This document shows, one piece after another, positions 45,820 through 58,657 of a DNA stretch of 64,000 nucleotides. This DNA is from Nageia nagi. Lineage: Eukaryota > Pinophyta. The stretch spans positions 1,426,001 through 1,490,000 of the forward strand of contig JBITNC010000001.1 of assembly GCA_050084985.1 (NCBI GenBank). The letters run 5' to 3'. Every line of letters starts with the position of its first letter. The stretch's first letter is position 1. A program made the position numbers and the translations under genes. The notes below the pieces were generated by a model. That model had not been told where the DNA came from, made no database searches, and worked only from the letters and a program-made list of their open reading frames with translations.

Positions 45820-47136
45820 TGAAGGAATTTAATGTTACATGTTTGAATTCCATGCATTTTGTTTCCCCTCTAACAACTACATTATACTCATATATAATAT
45901 TTACTTATATTGTAAGCATGTTGTTGAGCTTCTAATGCTTAAATATTTGATCTTAGATTGATGTGGATATGACTTTTTACTCCTGCATGGATTCCTGTAC
46001 TTCTTTGAATAATCTTGGGATCTCCATTTATAATTTTCCTAATTCTCTAAGCAAATATGTAATTCATCAAACCTCATGGAGTCTAAAATACTTAATTTTC
46101 TCTTTTTATAAATAGGGAATTCATTTCCCATTTTAAAAAGAAGGCTTGGAATATAATGTTATGTTGCCATTTTGGCTATAATAGAAAGCATTCATATTTT
46201 CTTTACAACTCTCATGTGAATGAGTAGTGTATTTTTCTTTTCAAGCTTGTATGCATGTGAAAATACTATTAAATCTCTATATGAGTGGTTAGAGTTTATT
46301 TTAAGATGATATTAATATATTTGGGGATATTTTAACTAGGTGGGTACTTATTTGTTTTTTATTTTGAGTAATATTCTAACCTACATATATATAGTCTTAC
46401 TATGAGAGCTTCATGAAGTTATTTTATTATGGATCAATTTTAACCCTACTAGCCTTCTCTAAATCTTACCAAACCTTCACCATTGGAAATAACATTTCAT
46501 GTTATTTCTAATGATATATAACACTACTGCATTTTGTTGATATTCAACCAAGTTATAGTCTTCCAAATTTATCTTAGAAAACTATTTAGGTCCATTCTAG
46601 TACCCCAAAAGATTTTATTGATGTCATCATCTTGATCATCCAACATCCTATGGTTTTTCCCCTACATTGGTCTTATTGAAATCATTAGTAGTTTTTTACT
46701 CCTATTAAGCCTAAACAATCTTCATTAGTATCTTCTTGTTCCTTGTTGGAACTTTGCAATCCTTCAGTTGATATCACATGCCTTTGGCATTCAAAATTCA
46801 ATTTTATTTGCCTCACCTTTGGCTTCAATCCATCGTAACTAACATCATCACATGCTTGGGATTTGAAATTTAAAGGTATTACCTTTTTTTACTATTTCTC
46901 AAGTGTTGGCTCTACCTTTGTTGACATCATTTCCCTCTATCGCCTAACATTTAGTGTTAGTCACCTCACCTTTGCTTCTCTTCTTATTGGGCTTATGTTA
47001 GCATCTAAAATCCTTGTATTTGTATTCCTTTAGCTCATGAAACTATTTTAGCTCTTGGTACTGCATAAATTCATTAGTTTTCTTTAATTTTTCACTTGGT
47101 ATCAAATCTTGGAGCTTTAGGCCTCCAAAATATTCA
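45820..47136 (+). repeat. LTR3 of the copia A/C array
   Basis: About 1.3 kb from TGAAGGAATTTAATG to ...AATATTCA, followed by a primer site TGGTATCAAAGC (47140-47151). It is more diverged from LTR1 and LTR2 than they are from each other, but shares the ends, the TATA region and the TCAAGCTTGTATGCATG word. Confidence 0.85.
46107..46117 (+). promoter_or_regulatory. Probable TATA box of LTR3
   Basis: TATAAATAGGG follows CTCTTTT, matching the position in the sister LTRs. Confidence 0.55.
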
Positions 47137-47139
47137 ATA

Positions 47140-47151
47140 TGGTATCAAAGC
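47140..47151 (+). other. primer-binding site after LTR3
   Basis: TGGTATCAAAGC differs at one base from the tRNA-Met(i) site. About 40 bases of leader follow before the family similarity ends, so a third interior has been lost. Confidence 0.75.
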
Positions 47152-47927
47152 ATTATCTTTGAACCTTGTAAATCTTCATGGGCAAGCCACCAAATTTTGT
47201 AATGTAACCATCCAAATTTTTCTTTTGAAGGAGGTTAATATTTATAGTGCTTTTTAACCACCATTGTATTACATTTTAGGGTAGTTTATTATTGTTATAA
47301 AAATACAACTTATATATATTTATAAAATGGTGGTTCTAAGTTGCCCATCAAAAATATCATTTATTGTATTATAAAATGGCAATGTTAATTCATCGTTAGA
47401 TAACCATCATGATTTGTAATTTTTTTAATATTATAGCTTAAAATCAAACATCACATACATATTTATGATTTTATTACTTTCATTTTCTCAATGCTCTCTA
47501 TGTTCTTAATATGCACAAATTTGAAGCATAAATGCACATCCACATAAATAACACTAGTATGTTTATAGATGTTCCTCTCACTAATTTGAAAGTACATCCC
47601 CTTTTAATGGATCATCTGATGATCTAGAACTTTCTATTCCATCATGTTTGTGAAAGACTTTGATAGCTCCTTTCAGATCACTCTCTTGGAAAATATTATC
47701 TCTCTTTTATATTTCTTGTTGATGTATAAGACTCACACATTATATCTCTCACAAATACAATATGCTCTCAACAATGCAATTCCCACTATTACATAATTGA
47801 TCTACTTTATGCATAAGAAATGAAATAGTACATAATGACTATGATATTATTCAACCTATACTATTGAAATACAACTTCATTAAGATGGATATGAAATTTT
47901 CCATAATCTAATAAATATTACAATATG
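47152..47927. other. A+T-rich spacer, nothing recognised
   Basis: Only low-complexity A+T-rich DNA with no coherent frame after the first 40 bases of copia leader. Confidence 0.5.
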
Positions 47928-48384
47928 GTGATGGAGAAGGATCTCCCTTTTTATGAAGTTCTTATCTATCTTTAGCAACAATATGGCCTCTATTAACAAC
48001 CTCACATTATTCCAATAATAGAAATAGTAATCCCACCATAAGAATCACCTGACTAGGCTATTTCCATATCCTATGCTTCTTATCCACCTCTTGGATTGTT
48101 AGATTATTTTATAAACTCACTATGGGGATAAATTGATTCAAAATTGACATCCCTTTAGGTTCCCAATAGTACTTCAACTTCCATAACATTTCAAAATGAC
48201 CTAAACCACTTCATCTTCCACCTGCACATGATCTATTATTTTCATACAAATGTTGACCTCAACATTAGCATTGGCATATCAATTGTATAAGAAAGTGAAA
48301 GGTCAAGTACTTGGTCATCATACGAACCATTAGGTGAATAATCAGCTCTTCATCAGCATTTATGTTAATCTTCCTAAGTAATAC

Positions 48385-48877
48385 TATTGGAATGTATAAT
48401 GCATTATTGTAAAGGTTTGTATTAATATTCTATGTAAGTTCACTAATACTTAAGGGTATCATTTGATACCTTAAGTATTTAAGTGAATATGATAATGTAA
48501 CTTGTCCTACACTCCATGTCATGAGCATGCCCCTTGGATAAAAGGATGTGCATGTCATGCTTTTGTACATTGGATAAAAGGGTGATCCAAAGAAGGATTT
48601 TGGCCTATAAATAGAATGCTCCCTCATTGTGATTACACACAAATTGTGGAATAAAGTTATGCTATAGGATAGAAGTGTAGGAGATAAGATTAGGAGGATT
48701 GTAAGAGAGTTGTATTTGTGATTGAAGTAAAGATCTAGTTAGTGTATGTACTCCTAGTTGGAGGAACCACTTACATATTATGTTGTGAGATTGCTTTGTC
48801 AGTTTGTTAGATGTAATTGTGAGCTTTTATGTGATCTTGGTTGTTTAGGAATTATCTTGTTAGTGTTAGTTCCTTCA
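48385..48877 (+). mobile_element. Solo LTR (493 bp)
   Basis: It is absent from copy 2 of the duplication and flanked by AATAC on both sides (48380-48384 and 48878-48882). It starts TATTGGAATGTATAATGC, close to the common copia start TGTTGGAAT, and ends ...GTTCCTTCA. Strand is inferred from the TATA box. Confidence 0.8.
48605..48614 (+). promoter_or_regulatory. Probable TATA box of the solo LTR
   Basis: CTATAAATAG in GGCCTATAAATAGAATGC, mid-LTR. Confidence 0.55.
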
Positions 48878-49394
48878 AATACTTGGTCCATAGAATCATT
48901 TTTTATATATAAATATACCAAATTGATCAAATTCAAAATATTATACCCAAATTCCTTAAAAACACTAGCATAGGAACAAACATGAGTGTAGATGCTACTA
49001 TCAGTGTTGGTGCTGGCAATTTTGATAATTTTGTACAAAATGCCTTAGATGATGATCAAATATTTGATAAAGGTATACATGCATATACTAATTAGGAAGG
49101 TATTTGAAATCAATATCTAATTAAAAAATAATCAACTTAATTGGACATATCTATCAAAATTTATTCCTTCCCAAAGATGAATTATTTATTTTATGACTAT
49201 TTTCTAGCCACAAATTTCTACAAACCAATAGCCAAATATTTCAAATACCACCAAAGTATGAGAATGTGCCAAGTCCTAACTCAAATGATATTTAATCTTA
49301 GTTCATATAATCCATGTTAGATAACACCTCCCCAATGAGTGGTAATTTGGTCCCTAAATGCTAAGGGACTTTATGAAGAATCAATATCCCCTCT

Positions 49395-50295
49395 TACAAC
49401 ATGGAGATGGAGAAGTTTCTCCGTTATTAAAAAGTTTTCATATATTTTCAATAAAATTTTGGCCTTCATCAATAACCTCACACTCTACCAAAAGTAAAAC
49501 TAGTAATGCCACCACAAGAATCACCTCACTAGGCCATATCTATCTCCTATACTTCTTGTCCTTCTCTTGGATTGTTGGATTATTTTATAAACTCACTAGT
49601 GGGATAAATAGATTCAAAACTAACATCCCTTCAAGTTCTTAACATTTTTTTAACTTTTACAATACTTCAAAATAACCTAAATCAATTCATATTCCACCTA
49701 TACATGATATATTTTTCCAATGTGGAAACTAAAATCAATGTTGGAGTTGGCATATCGGGTGTATAAGTAGGTAAAAGGTTGGGTGCCAAATCAAATGTCA
49801 CACAAATCACCACATGAATAGTTGGGCCTTCATCAACATCCATGCTAGTATTTTTAAGTAATACTTGGTACATGGAATATCTTTTGATATATAAATATGC
49901 CAAATTGATCAAATTCAAAATCCTACAACCAAATTCCTCATAAACACTAGAACAGATGTAGGCATGAGCACAAGTGCTATTGTTAGTGTTGACATTGGTA
50001 GTTTTGATAGTTAAGTGGAAAATACCTTGGATGGTGATCAAATATCAGATAAAAGTAGGAATAGCCATACTAATTAAAAATATATTTTCAATCACTATCC
50101 AATGAAAAAAGAATAAACTCAATTATACATCTTTATCAAAAGTTATGCCTTTCCAAAGAAGACTAATTTATTTTGTAACTATTTTCTAGCCACAAATTTC
50201 TACAAACCAATAGCCAAATATTCCAAGCATGAGAATGTGCCAAGTCCTCACTAAAATGATATTTGATCTTAATTCATATTATCCATTTTAGATTA
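49395..50295. repeat. Direct duplication, copy 2
   Basis: Colinear with 47928-49325 without the solo LTR. It supplies the empty-site sequence AGTAATACTTGGTACATGG that defines the solo LTR's target. Confidence 0.8.
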
Positions 50296-51654
50296 CATCA
50301 TTAAATAACCATCTTAGAAACCTAATTTTGGTATAGTACATATATTATTTGTATAAATCCTTCCAGTCATTTAGGTTATTTAGCACCATAAAATTAAGTA
50401 GTAGATCCTCATTGTGCTACACAACTAGCATATATGGTTGAGTGTGCCAATATATATGGTTAAATATTTAGTAAGGTAAATCATATTGGAGGAGCATACT
50501 GAGAGTATTTTTATTATTCATTACCATGAAATTATGAATAAATGTATTTATCTATATTCATATTTGGTATGTTGATGAACTATCAAGTATGTTCATCATG
50601 TAGTTATTAGAATCCTAATCCCATTTTCATAATGATATAATAATATGGGTGGTGATGGAGATTATTGCATCATTATCAAATAATAAAGTAAATATTAGTT
50701 GAGTGCTTAAAACCATTCAAGTAGGTAGAAGCTATATGACTTATTTTCCTCTACCCCATAGGTACCATATGAAGTATTAGTTTGGAGCTAGAAGAAAACC
50801 ATATTGGTTGTATTCAACAAACTCTTTAGTATATAAATATGCATTTATACCAAAGTGAATATTATTAATTATGAATATATTACAATTTTCTCAATGCTTT
50901 ATCAACATGATTTAAAAGGTAATATTTTCTACTACATTAGGAATATCAAAAGCATAATTGAGTCCAACCATTGTTAAAATGGTATTATCATAATAAGATA
51001 GATCCAAAGTAAAAATACATCTAAGCACACACCCCTTATGATACTAATGCAATAATAAATGATTCATTATTTATAGGAGAATAAAAAAATATATCAATAT
51101 CTTAAATATGATATAAAAAATTATGAAGTCAAAAATATTATGCCAATAAGATACTATGGTGATCTAATTGTAATTTTATGCTATGTAATGGTCTACTATA
51201 GTTTTCCATCCCATAGATTAGTTGGTATCCAATAGACATTAATATAATTTACCTTTTAACCTTATTATGATTTTCATTTCAAAAATCACAATGCGATGAA
51301 TAAAAACAAACTTATTTTGATATTTTCTCAAGGCATCATGATTTTTATTTATTTTCCTTCAATTTCCTTCTTTGTTTATTGTAATTTTCCTTTTTTTATT
51401 AATTTTTATCAAACATTGAATATCAAAAATCATAATCACCAACAATAATTTTAAATAATGAGTGATCAACATAGCATTATGCATAATGAATGATGGCAAA
51501 ATTTAAATTTTCAAATGTTGGCAAACACGATTCAAAGTCATGGCAAAAGGTGTTCAAAACTTGCATAAGGTAGGTGGCAAATTTTTTTTTTTAAGTTGGA
51601 ATTTTTTGGCAATATATATTATTTTTCGATTTTATGACGATCATTAGAGTAAAT
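50296..51654. other. A+T-rich spacer, nothing recognised
   Basis: No coherent frame and no repeat partner found in the window. Very A+T-rich. Confidence 0.5.
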
Positions 51655-51980
51655 TTCAAGATGATCATATACATAAAGGTAGGGATGGTTGTTTGTATAG
51701 AAGCACATATGATCATTTGCATAGAAGTACAAATGATCATCTGCAAAAAAGTAAAGATGATTGTCTATGTATTTGTGATGATGATTGTTAGCACTTTTAT
51801 ATAGATGATCATTTATGTATTTATGAAAATGATCATCTTCATTAAAGTGAAGATGATCATCTATAAAGAAGCATAAATGATTATCTATAGAAAAGCATAT
51901 ATGATTATCTATAAAAAAGCATAGATGATCATCTATACAAAAGCATAAATGATCATATGTGTGTTTATGTAGATGATCAC
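51655..51980. repeat. 24-bp minisatellite
   Basis: About a dozen units around GATGATCATCTATAAAAAAG CATA, varying at a few positions; the first units are noisier. Read on the minus strand the period gives an eight-residue repeat of the type DDHLCFFI. Confidence 0.85.
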
Positions 51981-52260
51981 TAGTGTAAATATCACAAATG
52001 AGCATCTCTAATTTTACACAGATAAGCATCTCTAATTTTGCATAGACAAGCATCTCTAATGTGTCACAAATGAGCATCTTCAATCCCACATAGATGAGCA
52101 TCTTCAATTCTACATTGATGAGCATCTTCAAGGACACATAGGTGAGTGTTTTCAATTCGTCACTAATGAGCATCTTCAATGACACACCATCAAGCATTTC
52201 AATATTGCATAGGAAAGCTTCTTTAATAAATCACTATTGAGCATCTGCAATCCCTTCCAA
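51981..52260. repeat. 24/27-bp minisatellite
   Basis: Around ten units of GATGAGCATCTTCAAT followed by 8-11 variable bases. This is related to, but distinct from, the array on its left, sharing the GAT.A.CATCT core. Confidence 0.82.
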
Positions 52261-52634
52261 ATGAGGCTTAAGCATCTTAGAGAATTTGAAAATTTAAAAT
52301 GTTGGTATATCTAACCAGTCTTATAAGCTTTATATATAGGGTATAATTGGCAATTTTGTCGAGAAATGTTTTTTATATTTTCAAGGTGATTTCTTGTGAA
52401 AGTATAGGAGGCATAGGTGGCTATTTGTACGTATCTTTATAAAAAAATTGTATAACATTGGCAAGCTGACCCATAATTTTTTTTATCTTGAAAAATTTGG
52501 ACTAAATGGTGCAATATCCAAGTTCTAGATTTTTGAAATATTTTAACATTAAAAAACCTAATATTAGCCTATTGGTGAATATTTGCCACTATGCATAATG
52601 TTGGATCAACATTGTTATTTATGAAACTAAAATT
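52261..52634. other. A+T-rich spacer, nothing recognised
   Basis: No frame or repeat recognised. Confidence 0.45.
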
Positions 52635-52982
52635 GAGATTAAAGCAATAAATAACACATTATAATGGCATATTTCAAAATAGTGCATCTTCTAAGGATGA
52701 TATCTTATCATGGTCTCTAAACATGAACATAGTAGGCCTAGATGAAATAGATAAAACAGATATACTAGAAGTTATTAAAACCAAACTCCAACCACTTCTA
52801 TGAATCAATAATAAAGAGACTTTAGAAGTTGAAAGAGTAATAAAATTTTAAAATGATGAAGAGATTAGTTTGTATTAACTTTTCCTCTACTTAAAAAAAA
52901 CAAATCTTCTTTGTAACTCTCCCAAAATAAAAGGAACAAGAATTTCATCAATGAAGATATTATTCTTGAGGATCCAACCAAG
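52635..52982 (+). pseudogene. Unidentified coding-like fragment at the copia D insertion site
   Basis: A plus-strand frame with only a few stops reads HYNGIFQNSASSKDDILSWS, LDEIDKTDILEVIKTKLQPL and NNKETLEVERVIKF. This is more protein-like than the surroundings. Copia D inserted at its right end (CCAAG at 52978-52982), and reading could continue at 58998. I do not recognise the family. Confidence 0.3.
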
Positions 52983-53266
52983 TGTGAAGATTCAAATAGA
53001 GAGCAAATCAAACCCAAAAAGGAAAATGCAAGTGCACCACAAAACCAAAGAGAAGTTGGAATCCTCAGAACTAATCAATCTAAAATGAGAATGGAGCCCA
53101 AACAAATAGAGTAAATACAAACTAGTATATAACAACATGCCAACCATGAGTGAAGGTAAAATACATAAAGTGAAAGAGAAGTGGTTATCACCACAACATA
53201 CTAGATAGAAATAAGAAGACCTAAAAACTAAATAAAATACTCCTAAGTGAACTTAATACTCTAACA
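52983..53266 (-). repeat. 3' LTR of copia D
   Basis: 284 bp, TGTGAAGATTC to ...ACTCTAACA. It lacks the 40-bp duplication present in the other LTR. Confidence 0.9.
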
Positions 53267-53278
53267 CCCCACCTTAAG
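53267..53278 (-). other. polypurine tract of copia D
   Basis: CCCCACCTTAAG, read as CTTAAGGTGGGG on the minus strand, abuts the 3' LTR. Confidence 0.75.
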
Positions 53279-53479
53279 TGAAAAAGAAGGTAAAGTGGTA
53301 CATCTACAAAAAATGAGTCCCAACAATAAGGCCTGATCAAGTTCTCATATACAATATGTGCAAAGAATCTACTAAAACATGATGAAAAAACCACATGGGG
53401 AAACAACCATATCATAGTAAAAGAGGGAGGATGGAGAGGAAGATGCCCTCATCAACACCCCCTAAGGAAAACTTTCTTC

Positions 53480-56400
53480 ACCCTAAGCAAGCCGCACAAC
53501 TCAAGGAAATAAGGTGATGTAAAAGATTTAGTGAAGATGTTCATGGCCTACTTCTTTGTAGGAATGTACTCCAAGCTAAGAATATGATATTGAATATGCT
53601 AATGGATGAAGTGCATATGGACCTCCATGTGTTTGGTGGACTTATGCTCAATAGGATTCAAAAAATGTGAATTATGCTTTGATTTTCACACCAAAGAACT
53701 ATGGTCCAAGACTAGAGATAGCCAAACTCCTCCAATAAATTTCAAATCCAAAGTGCCTCCTAACTTGCATAAATAGCTTCTCTATACTCTACCTCAGTCG
53801 ATGATAGTGCAATAGCCTACTACTTATTACACAACAAAGAGATGGGAGAAGTACCAAGAGAAAATACATAGCCAGAAGTGGAATGATGATCATCAAAAAA
53901 ACCAACCTAATCAAAATCTATATATCCACTCAACATTGGATCACCTTTTGTGTAATGTAGAGCAAAGAGGGTAGTGCCCCTCACATATCAAAGAATCCTC
54001 TTAGTTGCTTGCCAATGAGACTCATGAAGGGTCTATGCAAATCAAGAAATAAGCCCAACAACATATGAAATATCCAATCAAGTATGGGTGAGATATATAA
54101 GACTCCCAAGCAACTAAAGATACAAAGTAGCATCACATAGTGGTGAAATGAAAGTGAAAATCAAAATCACCCCTCTGAAAAGGTGTTAGAGAAGGATTGC
54201 AATCCACCATCCTAAATCACTAAAGAAGATCCAAGGCACATTTTTGTTGAGATATGGAAATCCCTAAATTTTTCTATGTCACCTAAAAAATAAGAAAGTA
54301 ATGGAAAGTCTAAGGTATACCATCTCAAATCTCTCAGAGAGAGCCTGCTAAAATATCTAAATGTGAGAATGGGAGATTCCAATGAGAAGAAGGTCATCAA
54401 CATACAACACCAAAATAGTGTATTTGATCCATGTTTTCAGATATAGACTATATAGTTGAAGGAACATCATACAAAATCAATTGAGAGGAGAAAAAATCCA
54501 TCTTCTCATACCATGCTTGAGGAGCTTGTTTGAGACCATAAAGAGATTTTCTAAGCCAACAAACAAGTGAGGAATCCTGGAAAAAATTAGTGGGATGCTC
54601 CATATAGATCTCTTCATGCAAATAACCATGCAAAAAGTTGCTCTTTACATCCATTTGAAATATTGACCATCCCTAAGTCACATCAAGATAAAGTACAAGG
54701 TAAAATGAATCCATATTGGCCATAGGGATAAAGGTCTCAAAGTAGTCAATCCCTTCAACCTATGAGAACCCCTTGGAAATAAGATGAGCCTTATACTTAT
54801 CAATAAAACCATCATCTACATACTTGATTTGGTACATCTATTTACCAAACCAACTTCTTCCCATGGGAAAGAGAAACAAGCTCCTAAGTATTATTCTTTA
54901 GCAAGGAAGAATACTCAACCTTCATGACATCATCCCATTATGGTATACCATAAGCCTCTAAAAAGGTATATGGATACCTAAATGTGCCTAGCCAACAAGA
55001 CTAGAACTGATGGAATGGTGATGGGAAGGAGGGAGATCCTTGATGAAAGGTGTTGCATCTTCAAGTGTAGAGTGAGCCCATTTAGGCATGTGACTACTAA
55101 TAGTGGAAGAAGTTGCAACATCAACAGGAGTAGTAGCAACAACTATTGGTGTAAAAGGATCAATAGCAGTTGTAGGAGAAATAACCTTAGGAATATCCTT
55201 TGCATGAAATATCTTAGAAGATGTGTCATAGGATTCAAGTAAGACCAAGGAAGGAGATGAAAAGGGAGAATCAGGAAGGTGCTCATCAAACTAAACATAA
55301 GTGTGGAAGAAAATATCATGGGTATTAGGATCAATTAGTCGATATGCCTCCATATCCTCACTACATCCAACAAATATGAGAGGCTTGCTCTTCTTATCGA
55401 AGGTCATATGCTTGGTATTTTGAATGAAATCCCAAGCATGAATACTAAACACTCTAAAGAGTGACACATCTAGCTTGGTTCCACTCCAAGCCTCTTCAGG
55501 AGTCATAGATCAAGTGCTCAATGAGGAATATGATTATGGATGTAGTTATCATAATTGACTAGCTCATCCTAGAAGATAGGAGGCAAGTCTATAGAATGCA
55601 TCATACAAACAACCATCTCCTTTAGTGTTTAATTATTTCTTTTTGTAATTCCATTTTGTTATGGAGTGCGAGGAATTGAATGCTAATGAATTATTCCATG
55701 CTTCTCAAGGAACTCTAAAAACTTTATGCTAAAGTATTCCCCTCCATTATCTATGTGAAGCTTCTTGATGCAACTGGAAGACTGATTCTTGACCAAAGGC
55801 TTGAAGAATTTGAAGTGAGCAAAGATACCATTCTTATACTTGAGAAAAAACACCCAAGTACATCTCGAGAAATCATTAATAAAAGTTAGTTCATACCTAG
55901 CTCCTATGAAGGATGGGTGCAAAAAGATCATCGAGTCATTATGCACCAACTTTAAAAGAGAAGAGGAACGATTAGCCTTACCTTTAGGAAAAACATATTG
56001 ATGTTGCTTCCCAAGGGAATAACTAGTACAAACACCATTAGAACAAGACACCTTAAACAAGCCAATGAAAATATCATGAGAATATAACTACTACAAATAT
56101 CTATAATTGAGGTGACCAAACCTCTCATGCCAAAGTCTACTCATAGAATCTGAATGGGAAACCAACCCAGTACTTGAATCAACATCATCAAAGCCCTTAA
56201 ACTGATAAAGCCTTAAGCAATGATCAACATCACCTCATGCAAAAAGTTACTATGGCTCCAACAAACTATGAATCTCAAAATCATTAGGTGTGAATAAAAT
56301 AGTCCTCCCACCACCAATATTACAAATTTGATACATAGAAGAAGGTTGGCAGAGAGATCAAGAAACAAAATCACATGAAGGATGTGACCACCTACAATTA

Positions 56401-57407
56401 TAATGTCCCCTTTACTCTTCACATAAATGTGAGAGGAATCACCAACCTCAATAATAGAAGTAGAAGTAGAAAAAAGAGATGAAAAATACTCTCTAGATAG
56501 AGTCATGTGATGAGAGGCACCTAAATCCATAACCCAACTCTCTAAAACAAAATGTTCCTTCCCATAAGCATTCAAAGCCTTTCTTGATACATGAGAAGAT
56601 TCATATTTTTGCTTCTTTTTTACCATCTTTCATATTTTTGTAACATTTTTCAATGACATGTCCAAGCTTCCCACAATAGGAATAAGTAGGCTTCTCTTTC
56701 CTTGAGTGGATTTGGAGTCAGGGGCTTTTGAAGCTGGTTGTGGTGTAGTTGGCTTAAGCTTAGGCTAGGCTTGCCTTTACTTTTAGATACTATTAATGCT
56801 TTAGATGAAGATTAAAATTCTTAAAGAGTTGAAATTTTAGTCTCTTCCCTTGTAATATGCTCACAAAATTCTTCTTAGGCATTGTGAATTTATCACCCAT
56901 AGCATCCATTATAGAGAGGAATGTAGAAGCAAATACATAGAATGGGCACTACAATTTTGATAAAATCAAATAAATTAATTCTTCTTCTTTCTTATTTTTA
57001 CCACTACCCAACAATTGTGAGTATAACTCTTTAAATTTAGTGAGATAATAAATCATGGTGGGATAGTCATCAGAAGAAAAAGCAGTAAGTTGAGCATCAA
57101 TTTGCATGGCCCTCTTTGTGTCAACTTTACCAAATAAAGATTCTAGTTTATCCCATGCCTCGTGTGGTGTGGTTATGCTATCAAGATGAAACCATAAGCT
57201 CTCATTAACATTTAATTTTATTAGCCCAAATGCTTCACTAATTGCCTTTGTGAATGACCAAGTTTTATAGTCTGATTTGAATGTGAAGTTTTTCTCCTTA
57301 ATGAGTGTGTTTAGTCCTCTTTTTGCTAATATTGTTAACATCCATGGTTTCCAAGTGTAATAATTATGAGGTGTGAGAGGCTCAATTTTAAATGGTGAAT
57401 GCTCCAT
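53480..57407 (-). pseudogene. Copia D Gag-Pol polyprotein, decayed
   Basis: The start is ATG 57405-57407 (MEHSPFKIEPLTPHNYYTWK); an upstream in-frame ATG at 57488 lies in leader sequence. Gag is open to 56949 (AWDKLESLFGKVDTKRAMQ). A zinc knuckle at about 56650-56690 has lost its first cysteine (YSYCGKLGHVIEKCYK). Protease reads DLGASHHM instead of DSG. Integrase (55683-56060) has FINDFSRCTWVFFLKYKN and LHIDNGGEYFS, then PQQNGI. Then EEAWSGTKLDVSLFRVFSIH, and reverse transcriptase (54448-54654) with MDVKSNFLHGYLHEEIYMEH and RKSLYGLKQAPQAWYEKM. RNase H (53490-54150) has DISYVVGLISQF, STSGYVFSLGTSP and LSSTEVEY. More than twenty stops are present. Confidence 0.92.
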
Positions 57408-58657
57408 CTCAAAACACCAAGAAAACTTGGAACCAAGCAACAAAGAAGGTGCAAAAATCCACATGCGACACAAGAAGACCCCACCCAAATTTTATCCACT
57501 TTCAAAAGGATCTCCCAAACAACTTATTTTCAAAGCTTATAATGCAAATAGTTTGAAAGATATCATCTTCAACTTTCGAATGCAAAAACTGAAACTCCAA
57601 TCTGAGTCCGTTTACCCAAGATACGAAATTAAATGGATATACCTCCAAAATTGATTTTTAGACCCCCAAGACTATTAAAAAAAATATTTATCTAATTTTC
57701 AAAAATTAAATAAATACTTAGGTTTTAATTTTTAATAAACTATAGGGAAAACCAAAAATAATTTAAATTTAAACATACAAAGCCATGGACGCAGGCAAAG
57801 CTGTGATGGCTAGACCTATAGGGAGCTGGAGATGCCAGTATTGGTCAGGATAACTAAATGGAGGGTGCTCTGAAGCAAGACAGTGGAGAAAGCCCATGGA
57901 TGCTGTAGAGTTCTGGACTATTTGATGTGGGGAAAGGCCTTGATCTTGACTAGAGAGTAGGCTTTCATTTGAAAGGAGAATACGCACACAGGTTGGGGGC
58001 ACCTTATTGCAAAGTACTAGCCACACAATGTCCCAATCAGATATGCTATGCACGGTAGAGGCAGATGGACCATAGTAAACATGAGAGAGGCTACGTAGGA
58101 TGATGCCTTGAGGAGCAGCACAAGTCAAAACAAGAAATATCTAGACCACCGAAGGAGCTGGGAGGAGTCGCAATCCAGAGAAAAAACTGGGCAAAGAACT
58201 CGTCAAGCAAAAAATAGCTGATAAACTTCCACACGATGGAGATCCTACTCTAGTCTTCTAGCCTACACGTGCGAGTGATTTTGGTATGAGGGGTCTCCAA
58301 ACAAGCTACCTTGGAGGATGCAAGTTGGATACGCAAAAAAAATAATGCATGCAGAGCAAGTAACAACAATGGGCTTGAGAGGCAATGACTTGATTGCAAA
58401 AGATCATAAGAGCCACCATGGACGTGAGTTTCACCATGCCACGATCTGCCACCCTTTAAATAGGAGAGATCTAGAGACATATGTGTTAGATAATCATTGA
58501 TCCAGAAAAAAATGCTGCCAGTCAACGCCAAGAAATGGCCCTCCACCACGATGTGAATAGAGGGTGTGTAATATAGGGAAAAAATGCACAGCCCAACAAA
58601 AGAATCAGATATGAGAAAGGTTCACAGAAGTTTTGGATGCCTACAAGAATCTAAATT
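57408..58657 (-). other. 5' leader of copia D with a G+C-richer island
   Basis: About 1.25 kb between primer site and Gag. From about 57775 to 58560 the composition is distinctly less A+T-rich than the polyprotein. Short ORFs on both strands (up to 119 codons at 57769-58128) have no recognised motif, and I do not call them genes. Copia B shows the same arrangement. Confidence 0.55.

Larger units (their letters stand above)
43306..47136 (+). mobile_element. Copia C, internally deleted second unit of the LTR array
   Basis: LTR2 and LTR3 flank a 1.2-kb interior that runs from a decayed primer site straight into reverse transcriptase and RNase H of the same family. Gag, protease and integrase are absent. 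The LTR-interior-LTR-interior-LTR arrangement is the usual product of unequal recombination between LTRs. Confidence 0.85.
47928..49325. repeat. Direct duplication, copy 1 (contains a solo LTR)
   Basis: Without the solo LTR this is about 0.9 kb and aligns with 49395-50295. Shared landmarks are GATGGAGAAG..TCTCC, AAGAATCACCT.ACTAGGC, TCTTGGATTGTT, the word CCAAATTGATCAAATTCAAAA, and CACAAATTTCTACAAACCAA. No protein family is recognised. Confidence 0.8.

Noticed and set aside
51619-52197. 192-codon minus-strand ORF with DDHLCF and LKMLI repeats
   Set aside because: Two minisatellites with periods divisible by three explain the open frame; there is no unique flanking sequence.
51655-52260. Possible CRISPR-like array
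   Set aside because: Units are contiguous without unique spacers and the context is a plant genome full of retrotransposons; this is a minisatellite.
57769-58128. 119-codon minus-strand ORF in the copia D leader
   Set aside because: It lies in the leader upstream of a clear Gag start and shows no recognisable motif, so I left it as leader sequence.
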